From Hirudinaria manillensis (lineage: Eukaryota > Annelida > Clitellata > Hirudinida > Hirudinidae), in NCBI GenBank assembly GCA_034509925.1, contig CM067532.1, positions 5,978,142-6,042,141 of the forward strand: DNA of 64,000 nt, written 5' to 3'. The notes below the pieces were generated by a model. The model saw only the letters and a program-made list of their open reading frames with translations. It had not been told where the DNA came from and did no database searches. This document shows positions 39,296-57,487 of the stretch, in pieces (position 1 is the first letter of the stretch; each line of letters begins with the position of its first letter). The position numbers were made by a program, and so were the translations under genes.

Positions 39296-41349
39296 TTATT
39301 CATGCATCATAATATTCAGTACAAAGATCGCATTAATGAGGGCATCTGCGTGGGCTTCATCTTTTGTCACCCCACTTCCATGAAAAACCAAGACAGGCTG
39401 AGTGGAAAGCTGCACCAGGCACTGATGTAAACCTATGTAAAGAACAAAAACAATGATAATACCAAGATTTAAACTACAATTTGAGAATCTTTTGAACCTT
39501 GAATGCCAAGTGGAATTTATGCAAAGCCTTAAATTTCAAAGATTTACATGGACTCTAGAACTGAACACTGACTCAAAAGTTCTGAATTGACTAGCTTGAA
39601 AATGCTAAGTAATATTTAAAACCATAGCCCTAAATGATTTATTAAAATATTTACACAATGCTTAAATATGAACATATTTTATTAATATTATTATAAATAT
39701 AGCTCATTATTTCATTAATGTGCAGACCACACTCATAGAATGAGTTCTTTACTGGTACTTTATAAAAGGCAATGTGGTAAGCTGATTAGGATGCACAGGA
39801 CAATCAAGAGATTGGTTAATTACATGCAACCACTTCTTAAAAGGTTGTGTATTATTATTATTATTATAATTATCAATCAGAAACATAAAGCAGCCTTAAC
39901 ATGACGTGAAATTAAGAAACTATCCGAGATAACGATCAGACACAAGAAAACATTATGATATACGCACGATAAGAAGCAGTTGTAAAAAGCTTTCAAAATT
40001 GAAATTTCATAAAAAGAAAGAAAGAGGTTTCCTTGCCTTCTGTCGACATTTCAGTGACGTTGGCATGAGAAACATCAAACTTGTGCAACTGGGCAAGGTC
40101 GTCCACCATTTTCGAGTACGACTGCGCAGGGACGTGACTAGGTTGCAGTAAACTCAGTTTGATGTCGTGCTTCAGGGCTTTGCCGCACGGCAACGAGGGA
40201 ACCTCGTCTTCGGCTTGGCACTCGTTCTGAGAAAAATCGTCATCGACTTACTGTAGTAACATAATCGATGTTATGATACGAAGCGGTTCAATGTAAATTG
40301 ACGAATACGTTGTAAACTACCATAAATTATACAAAAAAATATGTATATGTTTTGATTTTTCACCTTTGACCCAGATTGAGAATTTTCATTCATTTCTTCA
40401 ATTTTCAATTCGTCCAACATTTTTTTGCAGGCATTCTTTTTGGCAATTTTTTTTGAACGACCAGAAGCTGTAAAGGACAATATTTACATATGGTTGGCAA
40501 ACATTTACAAAATAAGTGCTAAAGATATTATTAAATTTGTTCAGAATGTGCTTGAAGGCAGATGGGAACAACAACAAAAATGTATACTTTACAATATGAG
40601 AAACCTAAGCTTAAAGACTTTATTGAAAGGTTCCAGTTGAATGGTTAGAAATCTAATAAGCAGTAGGTTTAAACAACCTCCTATGGAGAGTTGCATTAGC
40701 TGAGCTGTGCAGTGAAACAGCTTGTTCTCACTCTCATAGGAGAATTCAAACTTTGGAGGTGGTAGGAGTCTTTTCTGTGTGATTTCATGAAGTTCCCCAA
40801 CAAAATTTTTTTCAAGACAATCATCCAAGCTGCTGAATCACAACATATTTGTTTAAATGACAAGAAATAACAACCTAATATAAGAACATGTCCAAGTAAA
40901 TGCTAATTACATCTGCATCTTTTTATCCCAAGAATTTAAATAATTTAAAGTAATAAGACATTTAACTACATAAAATATTAAAACTAAAGTTAAAGACTTT
41001 AAATACTTTGCTTTGCAGCAGGCATTTTTGGAACCGTCCCCAAAGTTGTAAGAAAAATTTTTTAAAGCTTTAAGAGCTGCCTTGTGCATAGCTTTTGTTT
41101 TACTTTCACCTGTAAGCTTTCAGTTAAGTTACGTTAAGTATATGAAAATTACAAGCAACAAGCTGTTTTCGTACAAATTAACAACATAAATTGTTCACCT
41201 TTCGATGTAAACGTTGATTTTCCTACAGCCAATTTACAAGAATATTTGACTTCTGTGTCAGGCAGCTCCTCTAAATCATACTTCAAATTCTGGAATCTTT
41301 TCGCGCACCATTCTTGCAAAAGAAAAACTGCCGAATCTACACCTGTCAT
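39296..41349 (-). CDS. Triple-dsRBD protein, TARBP2/PRKRA/Loquacious type (Dicer partner)
   Basis: Members of this family assist Dicer in small-RNA production and loading. dsRBD1 lies in exons 41349-41198 and about 41113-40995 (SAVFLLQEWC, KYSCKLAVG, SKTKAMHKAALKALKNF). dsRBD2 (exons about 40830-40690 and 40473-40365) has NFVGELHEITQKRLLPPPKF and GRSKKIAKKNACKKML with the basic KKxAKxxA motif. dsRBD3 (about 40140-40040 and 39425-39296) has YSKMVDDLAQLHKFDV and CLVQLSTQPVLVFHG, the degenerate third domain that binds Dicer or homodimerises in known relatives. It ends MMHE at TAA 39298-39296. The start is taken at MTGVDSAV because that places a Met just before dsRBD1; the frame stays open farther upstream. 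Confidence 0.9.
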
Positions 41350-42839
41350 TGCCTTGAGCCAACCCCAAAATATACGCACACAGCAATACGACAGGCCACA
41401 AAATATCAACCCGACTTGTGTACAAATATCGTGGAATGCTGAGGGTGCGTTCATGAAGTTGTATAAGATTATTTCGCAATACTTCACATTATTATTTCAT
41501 TAAATATAGTTTTGCATCACAAAGCTTAACAAAACTTGTTTTAATAACTTGGATTTGACGTAATTGCCTCTTGTTGTATAACTGTGTCAAAGAACTCAAA
41601 CATATATGTATAAATGGCCAGTAGCTTATTCAAGTTAAATAGGAGGAGCAAATTTTGTTTATACCAAATACATGGATGGCGATGGCTTTTTTTTCTTCTC
41701 ACACCACAAGACGGTCGCCATTGATGGACTCATTATTTGTAACTTTCGTTACTAACTCCGTTAACGTTTTAGTCACTTGTAAGCCATATTTTTTATACTG
41801 TAATATCTTGGCACCCCCCCCCCCCCCATCTTGAACGATTGCATAAAATATTTGAACCGGATTTATCATTAACATGCATTCCTTTTCTTTCAAATTTGAT
41901 ATGCATGCCATCATATCGTTACATCACCCACCCTATATCAATTTTGGGAAGAAATCCTTTAAAAAAAAGCCTACTAAATCGCAATTACAAGTGAAAGTCT
42001 AACTGTAACTAATTACTTCATTTTTTGAGCAACTGTAAACGTAACTAGTTACTTTTGTAATAACTTTGCCACCACATCTCAATGACCTCGCCTGCGTGCA
42101 GCCGTGGTATGATTATGTAAAGTTGTTTCAGAGGTAACCCCTGACAAAAATTCTTTTAAAAAAATTGCTGTTATATTCAATATTATCCACGTAACAGCCA
42201 ATTTGCAGGCAGCAAGTCAACTTCACCGACACTCGCTTCGCGATGGAATAAAGTTTAGGCTTGCCTTGCCCTCAATCCAAGGTCCTGAGTATAAGGAACG
42301 CCGCGATGACTGGCCAGCACACTCTCTTCACAAAGAAAAGTAGTTTAAAGTATTTTGATTAACTAATAAGAATTTAAACAATGTTTAATGAGGGCAAAAT
42401 GAAAAGTTTACTTGGAAAGCAACAGATACAATTCGCAAAATTTAAAAAAAAAACATATTGATATAATCTGGGGGTGTGCAATGAGATTGAAGTATCAGTC
42501 GATATATTTCAGTGAAAGGGCGAACAAATTCTGCCACTCATAAAATAATCACAATTTTTGCGTCCATAAAAATTCTCAGTTTAGTCGTTCGATTTGGGAG
42601 ATTATTTACTTAATGAAGCACTTAATCGAGGACTTCAAATATAATTAAGAGTAATAAAAATAAAAGCAGGCCAATTATTTTTATCGTATGTCTCGATACA
42701 TGGCGAATATGGGACAGGAAATGAATTTACATGGAGTAGAGGTATCAACTGATACCAAGCAGGTGCGCGAGCCCTGTAAATTTGATCGGCTCTTTCGATA
42801 GCCTCTCGTTTCAATCAAAAATTAAGGAGAGAAGAAGCA
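41350..42839. other. Intergenic with poly-C run and dispersed repeat
   Basis: Contains a run of 14 C at 41814-41827. A TAACT/AGTTACTTTT-rich repeat lies at about 41997-42081, with a relative at 61345-61446. No gene is supported. Confidence 0.65.
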
Positions 42840-50138
<7,299 letters not shown>

Positions 50139-50875
50139 CGAAATTTCATTCGAAAACTATTTACGGGTTGGAATGTTGATATTTTGTTTTACAGTTTGGT
50201 AACTTCGCTTCCCATCACTGAAACTAGTAAGAATACAAATGATGATGACTGGCACTTGAAAATGTTCTTAAATATTTGTTTGCATGTTACGTGGGCAGGA
50301 TGGTGCCGTCTCGCTGAAGCTTTTGTTTTCATCTAATGACTGTACGTGAGACCTCCAGAGTTCAACAAGATGTGAATCTGTTGGAATATTTAAATAAAAG
50401 CGATCGACATCACAAGGAAATTACAATTTAAGTGTTTATAAACTCTATTAAAGTTAAAAGTGACTTAGTTTTAATTTTATTATTGTTACTTACCATTTAA
50501 ATATTTAAAATAAGCGAACACCTTCCAACTTATGGTAAGCGCAAATGCTTTGATAAAGGTCTAATGCATGGGATTCTAAAGATTTCCTCTTAAATGTTTT
50601 ATTCAATCTATTTAAACGCCTTGTGGAGTCGTAAAAGCTGGGATAATATAAATAATGATCACATCCATGATAAGTCCAGATGAATCAGAAAGTTGTTTGT
50701 GCTTCGTGCATGTAGGAGGCAGCAGCTTAAAGTTTCTCCAGTAGCTCATTTAGTCTCATCTTCACTCGTTCTACTCATTGGCTGCTGCCGTTAGGTTAGC
50801 ATCCAGCATTTGTTGAAAACATTCGCCGTATTTCGAGAACTATTTGGAACTTTGCAAGCATTATTGGAAATAATT
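50139..50875. other. Interval between TRPV stop and IGFBP7-like start
   Basis: Holds the TRPV 3' UTR and the upstream region of the IGFBP-like gene. No gene supported. Confidence 0.6.
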
Positions 50876-53652
50876 ATGTTGTGGTTTATTTTACTGAGCA
50901 GTTTCTGCTTAGCTTTTGGAAATAATCAACTTCCCGAGCACTGCCGATCTTGCAATTTGGAGGAATGTCTTCCCGTAAGTAACTGTGTCGCTGGTAAGAC
51001 TAAGGATGTTTGTGGCTGCTGCGATGTTTGCGCTAAGGCCGAATTGGAGCTTTGCGAACATCCCGATGTGTCACATCCAAAAAAAGGAGGATTTTTCGGC
51101 AAATGCGGACAAGATCTCGAATGCAGAGTAAGGACTGATTTGGCCCCTGGAGAAGCTCCCGAAGCCATCTGCTACTGCAGGTTAGAAGATGAGGTGTGTG
51201 GCTCCGATGGAAAGACTTACGATAATCTCTGCAAGATGAGAGAGGCTGCTGTCATCTCAAATACAGACATAACTGAAGCTAGTAATGGACCATGCAAAAC
51301 AGGTTCCATATTTTTATATGTTTTGACTCAATTTGAATCATTCTATTTTCGAAAAAAATATAGTGATCCAATTTCATAACCTTAATAAAATGAAAATTAA
51401 TTAATAATCTAAAGCCTTAACAAGTTGTTGTTGTCATCATTTTATATTATTAAACGAACGTCTACTAATAATTATTAATGAGAAAGAATCCATGAAATGT
51501 ATGGTGTGAGCATCTTAAAGATTACGTTTGAATACATAAGATTCTCATATGAAGAATGAACTGACATAGGTTTAAAGACAACATTAGAAGGGCGAATATC
51601 ATGCTCGCGAATCAAAAACGTTTTCAAACCTTCATTTCGCTTTAATTAAGAGCTCTTTTGTTCTCAGGCACCAGCATCTAATTTCCTCCCACCCTGCTCA
51701 ACAGCGCATGTTTCGCAGTTCTGCTACGTTTGATCATCCCTCTAGATTTGTTCACTTTTAAATGTTCCCATGCCTCGATTTGGTTGTATGTAGAGGTTAC
51801 AACAAGGCCTAGGTACATTTGTCTTTTATTGGATCAACTTATTACCTGCGAATTAACCATTAAAATCAAACGCAACGTTGCTCTGCTTGAGTTTGCAATG
51901 CAAAAATCTCAGAAATTTGCCTTATCAAGCATTTCATGATTTTTTTTTATTAAATTGAATTAACCACACAAAAGAAACCAGTCTAAATCCAGTCGTAGGA
52001 GGCTTATTTTTGTCTTAACTTATGAACTAGACAAGGTTATTATGTGGACGTGATCCCCACTGAAGGCAGACCGAAAGGTCATGATAACGATACAGAATAT
52101 TATTTAAACGACTTATGTCAGAAAATGTCTTCAAAGCCACCGCGAGGATTCTTTAAGGAAAGTTTTAAAGTTAGCATGAAACCCATTCACCCCGATGGAT
52201 CAGTGGACGAAAGGTCGAGCGTGTTTCGAATCTGCCATCACGTGGGCATAATCTGATTTCAAATCTGAGTTCGCTCTTGCCGTGAGGATTCCAGGTGAAC
52301 AGCAACGATGGTGGGTAGTCTGGCAAGGGGTCGTCTGTAAAAGACGAACGTACGAAAGGGAAGAGGCAAAAGCGGACTTTTGCAGACAATGAGATGAGAA
52401 GTTTAATAAAATGTTAGTTTCTGCGAAATTCATTTTTTAAAGGCGGATTTCCGTACAAGGAGAGGAGAGTTAAGCTTTGTGGACATTGGAGGGAGGGGCT
52501 CAGAAGTTAGAAAATTTGTGCGGAAGTCTTTTATGGATGACCCCTAGGAACTTAAAAAGTGCAGAGATGCACTGCAATCTTTGGCAGAGCGAATTTTTCA
52601 CCAGTAAAGGTTCAACAATTAGTTTTATTTCATCCATTTACAGGTTTATTCTTTATTTATTAAGAAATAATTATCAAATAAAAATTACTTTTGGGTGGGG
52701 CACTGCCAGGCATGCTTTGCAGTTCCTTTGGCTGCAATGGTGGTAAGAGCACAAGGAAGAGTGCCCTTAAACTTAGGATGATGTGCAAATGACTGGAGGG
52801 TTTAAAATGTTGCTGGGAAAGAGTCATTTAAGCCTTTTCTGGACACTTGACATCCAATATTTCAGGACAGATGAAATTCCTTTTCATGCCCAAAAAAAAC
52901 AAGTGTCAATATTTTTCACTGAGAAATACTAAATTTTCGGAGCTGTGTGGAGTGTAAAATAAAAGATTAATCTTTTACATAAATATTCACAAGCTATCTT
53001 TTCGTTGGATTTCACCAGTATTTACATTAAAAATCAATTTGTGACTTAACCCTCGTTGTAGTTCCAGTCATTGTAAGCCTGCCTGAAAATGTGAAAAACA
53101 CCACTGGATCAAACATTGCCATTCTTTGCGAAGCCAAAGGCTATCCCATTCCTGACATTACATGGATATTCACCAGGGTTGACGGAAAGGTTTTTGCTTT
53201 ACCCAGTAAGACAACAGCATGCTGCAACCTTATTAAGGTTATGACTTGTACCAATAATATTTAATCTCATTTAATTCAATAGGCGATGATCTTCACATGT
53301 CAATCAATACAAGAGGAGGACCTGAGAAATGGCAAGTGACAGGATGGCTGCAAATAATTGACCTTAAAAAGGAACATGAGGGAGACTACACCTGCAATGC
53401 TTCCAATGAGGCTGGCTCTGAGAAAGCCAGTGCTCGAGTGAAAGTGGTGAACTCAAAGGAAGGTAAAATAAACATTAGAAGAGATTTCAATCAAAATTGT
53501 AAATGTCTGATATATCTTCAATTACTTGCTTTGAGAAATCATTTTAAATAAACCATTGCTGTCATCCCAAACTGACGTTTTTGTTTGTTTTGAATATTAT
53601 TATTGGAATTTCATTCATCGTGATCATTTTATTCACAGAAAAGAACAAGTAA
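50876..53652 (+). CDS. IGFBP7/IGFBP-rP1-like secreted protein (IB + Kazal + Ig)
   Basis: Secreted binding protein; relatives bind insulin-like peptides or other growth factors. Exons 50876-51302, 53062-53205, 53283-53462 and 53639-53652 give 254 aa. Signal peptide MLWFILLSSFCLAFG; ATG 50876 is chosen because it opens this signal. Next an IGFBP N-terminal domain (CRSCNLEECLP, then CGCCDVCAKAELELC, the local version of the GCGCCxxC core). Then a Kazal-type domain (CYCRLEDEVCGSDGKTYDNLCKM), and an Ig I-set domain split over exons 2-3 (AILCEAKGYPIPDITW and EGDYTCNASNEAGS). The last exon encodes only EKNK. Domain order and length match IGFBP7/IGFBPL1 relatives. Confidence 0.93.
52028..52390 (+). 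other. Coding-like island inside IGFBP7-like intron 1
   Basis: Less AT-rich than its surroundings. It is open from about 52035 to 52256 with a peptide beginning GYYVDVIPTEGRPKG and containing CQKMSSKPPRGFFKESFKV. A second open stretch in another frame lies to about 52430 (KDERTKGKRQKRTFADN). The preceding acceptor (ACTAGACAAG) is weak. Could be an alternative exon, the remnant of another gene or a degenerate insert. Confidence 0.3.
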
Positions 53653-54613
53653 TTGAAGAAAGTTCTGTCAAGACATTCTTGTTTGGATAACTTCAACTAT
53701 TGACTTTTTGCTAATTAGAAATAAACTGAAAGGGAATTAGCGTTTGTATGCATTATTATGATATATGCTATGATGGTGTTTAAATTTTGACATTAAGTTA
53801 TTTCAATAACTTCAAGAATGTTAGTTCAATAAATGAATGGTTTAGAGCATTTGATGAACTTAAATCCGTTCTTAATTTGTTGCACATCCCACAACTGAAA
53901 TAATTCTTTAGTGGGCCAAGTAGATGTTAAAATAAAATTTGAAAGTTGCATATTAAATAGTCCGATTTAAAGAAATCGTGATAGATTTAAATCTGTTGCA
54001 TGCCCTTTCATTCTCAGTACATGTATTCGTGTCCGCTCTTGGGAACTTCCGCACTATAAACCTTTTTTCCAAGTATCCTCCCTTTGTCATTTTTCATGCC
54101 GGCAAATTCAGTCCAATCTACTTTTCATTCTCTCATACGCAAATAATTCTAAATGCTGAATATCCGCTCATTTGAACGGTACCAAACATGCCCTCTCTGA
54201 ACTCTGAATCGCCCTGGTAGACGCATTAGATGTTAAGGTGGTCTGGCTTGGGGCCGTCAATGTAGGAGGAGCTTCAAAAGTACTCTTACTTTACTGGTAG
54301 TTTTATAAAATATGTAGTTTAATTAAAAAAAATGACTAAGTTAATCTAACTTGTAACGCATTTATGACGTAATCTAATGTAATTATTTTTAACAAATGTG
54401 AATAATTTAAAATTAAAATTTTTTTTTTGAAAACTCAATTATAAATGAATTTAAGGACAAGAATTTTAATTATTGGCCCATAAGTTTAACATTACCTAGA
54501 TATCTACTTTTCAGTCATTGTTTATTGAAAGTGTTAATCTTTTTTTATATCGCCCTCCTCGTTGGCTCAGATTATTTAAGCTTTGGAATATACTGCAGAT
54601 ATATCTGACCAAT
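53653..54613. other. Intergenic
   Basis: 3' UTR of the IGFBP7-like gene and promoter side of RPF2. No other gene recognised. Confidence 0.6.
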
Positions 54614-57080
54614 ATGGCATTAAGCGGAGTTATGTGAGTTATTTATTATTTTAGAATTTGTAGCGTCTATGACTGATTACGATTGACTTTGAAGTTTCAC
54701 AAATGCCTTGATAAATAAATGCCTCGTTAAGACACCAAACGAAAATCACGCTTATACCAAATTAGATGATATATTTATCGGATTTATAAAAATAAAATAT
54801 AGAATGGGTCTATAAAACAATGAACAAAAACCTATTTGGAAGGCACATAATTTAAAGGATACTATTTCTACTTTTCTTTTGCAAACTGTAATCATGATTG
54901 AGGATATGCCTATAAGAAGTTATTGCCTGATCATTTAAATAATATAATTCACAGAAAGCCAAAGAGCAAGAGACATGCAAGATTGTTGCAGAAGCAAAGA
55001 CCATTAGTTTTTGAGAACGATAAGAATGCTTTGTTCATCAAGGGTGGCCGTACCAGTGAAACTGTGAAGAATGTTCTCAAGGAATTTGTGAGTGTTTAAC
55101 ATTTGTGATTTTAAGGTAATGCTAATCAAACAATTTAGCTTTTTTCTACTTTCTTAGAGTTTTGTAGAAATTGGTTTTATAGAAATAGCTATTAGGAAGG
55201 TTTAGAGAAGTAAGTATTGTACACAAAATGTATGTGATTAAATGTGTTGTCATTTCTCAGGCATCAATGAAGAAACCTCTTTCCACAATGTACTATAAGT
55301 AAGAATCTGATTATACAGACAAATTTGAAATATGTTATTGTTTATCATTGTTAGCTAATTTTAAACAATGATTTTCAGGAAAAATATGACAAAACCATTT
55401 GATGATTCAAGTTCACTGGTGAGCAGATTGTTTCTGACTTCAATTGATGCATTTGTTTAACAAAAATCATCATAAAATTTTCTTTCCAAAACAGGAATTT
55501 TTCTCAGAGAAGTCTGACTCATCACTTTTCATGTTTGGATCAGATTCAAAAAAGAGGCCCAACAACCTCATTTTAGGTTGGAAAAATTTACTATTCACTA
55601 TTGTTTGTGAAGGAGTGGATTGATCTTATTACAGCAATGTAGCTTGATAGTTAATCATATTATTTTCTTAAATTCATTTAAAACCAATTCTTAAGAGTAA
55701 ATTACGATTTACAAATGGCTACACTGTCATTAAACTCATATACTGTACTATAGAAACAGAAGTTTTAATGTTGTTTGAGCATTTGGTGTAATAAACATTA
55801 CTGATTATATATATTTGTTGGTGTAATAAACATTATAAAACATTACTGATTATATATATTATATATATTTGTTGGTGTAATAAACATTATAAAACATTAC
55901 TGATTATATATATTTGTTGGTGTAATAAACATTATAAAACATTACTGATTATATATATTTGTTGGTGTAATAAACATTATAAAACATTACTGATTATATA
56001 TATTTGTTGGTGTAATAAACATTACTTATTATATATATTTGTACAGGGAGAACTTTTGATTTCCAAATTTTGGACATGTTTGAATTTGAAATAGAAAAGT
56101 TCATTTCCCTCCAACAATTCAAGGTTGATTTATTTTTGGAAGACTTTAAAAAGTTTGATGACTCTTAATCCTGTTAATGCATCTTTTTTCAGAATAGAAA
56201 AGTCACAGCAGGAAGCAAGCCATGTCTTATTTTTTGTGGGGATGCCTTTGATGCAACTCTTGAAAACACCAGATTGATGAACATGCTCATAGGTAAGTAG
56301 CTTTTAAATTACAAGAAAAAGCAAAAGACAATTTCTAGTAATCAATTTCTAGTAACCTTTATTTTTGTTTAAGACTTCTTCAGGGGACCAAAAGTCACTC
56401 AGATATCTCTGGCAGGATTTGAGCATGCTCTATTATTTGCTCTTCATGATGAAAAGTTATTCGTTAGAAGCTATAGGCACGTTTCATTATAACTTAAATC
56501 CTGTAGTTTAATTTCAAAATAAATTTAAATCGTAAATATTGCAGAATTCTATTAAAGAAGTCTGGAACTAAAACGCCAGAAATCGAATTAGATGAAGTAG
56601 GTCCATCGATGAATTTGAAGTTGAGGCGAACAAAGATAGCATCCGAGGAAATGTACAGACTTGCTCGTAGAGTACCTAAAGAGGCTAAGGTATATGAGAT
56701 AAAATGCCCTTTTCCTGTGATTTATAGTCAGTAATATTTAAAAACATGTGAAAATATTATATTTTATGATAACATTTTAATGTCATAATAAACATAATAT
56801 TCTTTACAGACAGACTTAACTGATTTGATTTGATCCCATCATAACCATTTCTATTTCATTTTAGGTTAAGAAGCAGAAGAATGTTAGCCATGATGCCTTC
56901 TCATCCAAGATTGGACAGATCCACATGCAGACTCAGGACTTCTCAAACTTGACCCTCAACAAAAGCAAAGGTTTCAAGAGGAAGAGGGGTGATACTGAAA
57001 ATCCCACCAACAAGAAAAAGAAAACTGATGATGTGGAAGCAATGGAGCTTGAAGAAGAAGTGAACACAGTCACGGACTGA
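54614..57080 (+). CDS. RPF2: Ribosome production factor 2 (Brix-domain 60S assembly factor)
   Basis: With RRS1, RPF2 recruits the 5S RNP to pre-60S particles in the nucleolus. Exons: 54614-54633, 54955-55087, 55261-55298, 55379-55418, 55495-55576, 56047-56123, 56193-56292, 56374-56476, 56545 to about 56690, and about 56864-57080. It starts MALSGVIKPKSKRHARLLQ. The Brix domain is complete: FENDKNALFIKGG, LEFFSEKSDSSLFMFGS, KKRPNNLILGR, KPCLIFCGDAFD, LIDFFRGPKVTQISLAG and VRSYRILLKKSG. The C-terminal tail is Lys-rich and then acidic, ending TVTD. Exon 8 appears to be followed by a GC-AG intron (GC at 56477). Length and domain content match the family. Confidence 0.95.
55785..56040. repeat. ~46-bp tandem repeat in RPF2 intron 5
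   Basis: Five to six copies of a unit containing TTGGTGTAATAAACATTA and ACATTACTGATTATATATAT. The first and last copies are shortened. The array ends just before the acceptor at 56046. Confidence 0.92.
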
Positions 57081-57487
57081 TTGCCCCATTGAAGGGGAAA
57101 ATATGATTCTGGAGTATTCTATTCTTAACAAGAACAATAAACAAATTAAAATTCTTGTGGATATTTTGAGAAATTCTTTGCTTATTGAATTTCTGTAACG
57201 TAACAATTAAGTAAAATTTATAGAGAAGCTGTAGGGGTCGAATTATTGCAGCAGTTAGACAGCTTAATCAGTTGGTCACTGCCTGAGATATGCCTATGAT
57301 GCATCAAATACGGCATTAGTGGTATTAACGTAATGCAAATGGGAGTGTGGTTGACGTAATTATGAAAACCGAAGTAACCAAGTGAGAAAAATAGGACAAA
57401 TGGCTTATCAGGTTGAGAGTATTGAATCAACCACAAACTATTTGCTGAAACGTTTATTAAAATCGCCTTCCCGTTAGTCTTCGGGAC
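57081..57487. other. RPF2 3' flank
   Basis: AATAAAC polyadenylation-like signals near 57136. No further gene before the retrotransposon end. Open minus-strand frames here are not supported as coding. Confidence 0.5.
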
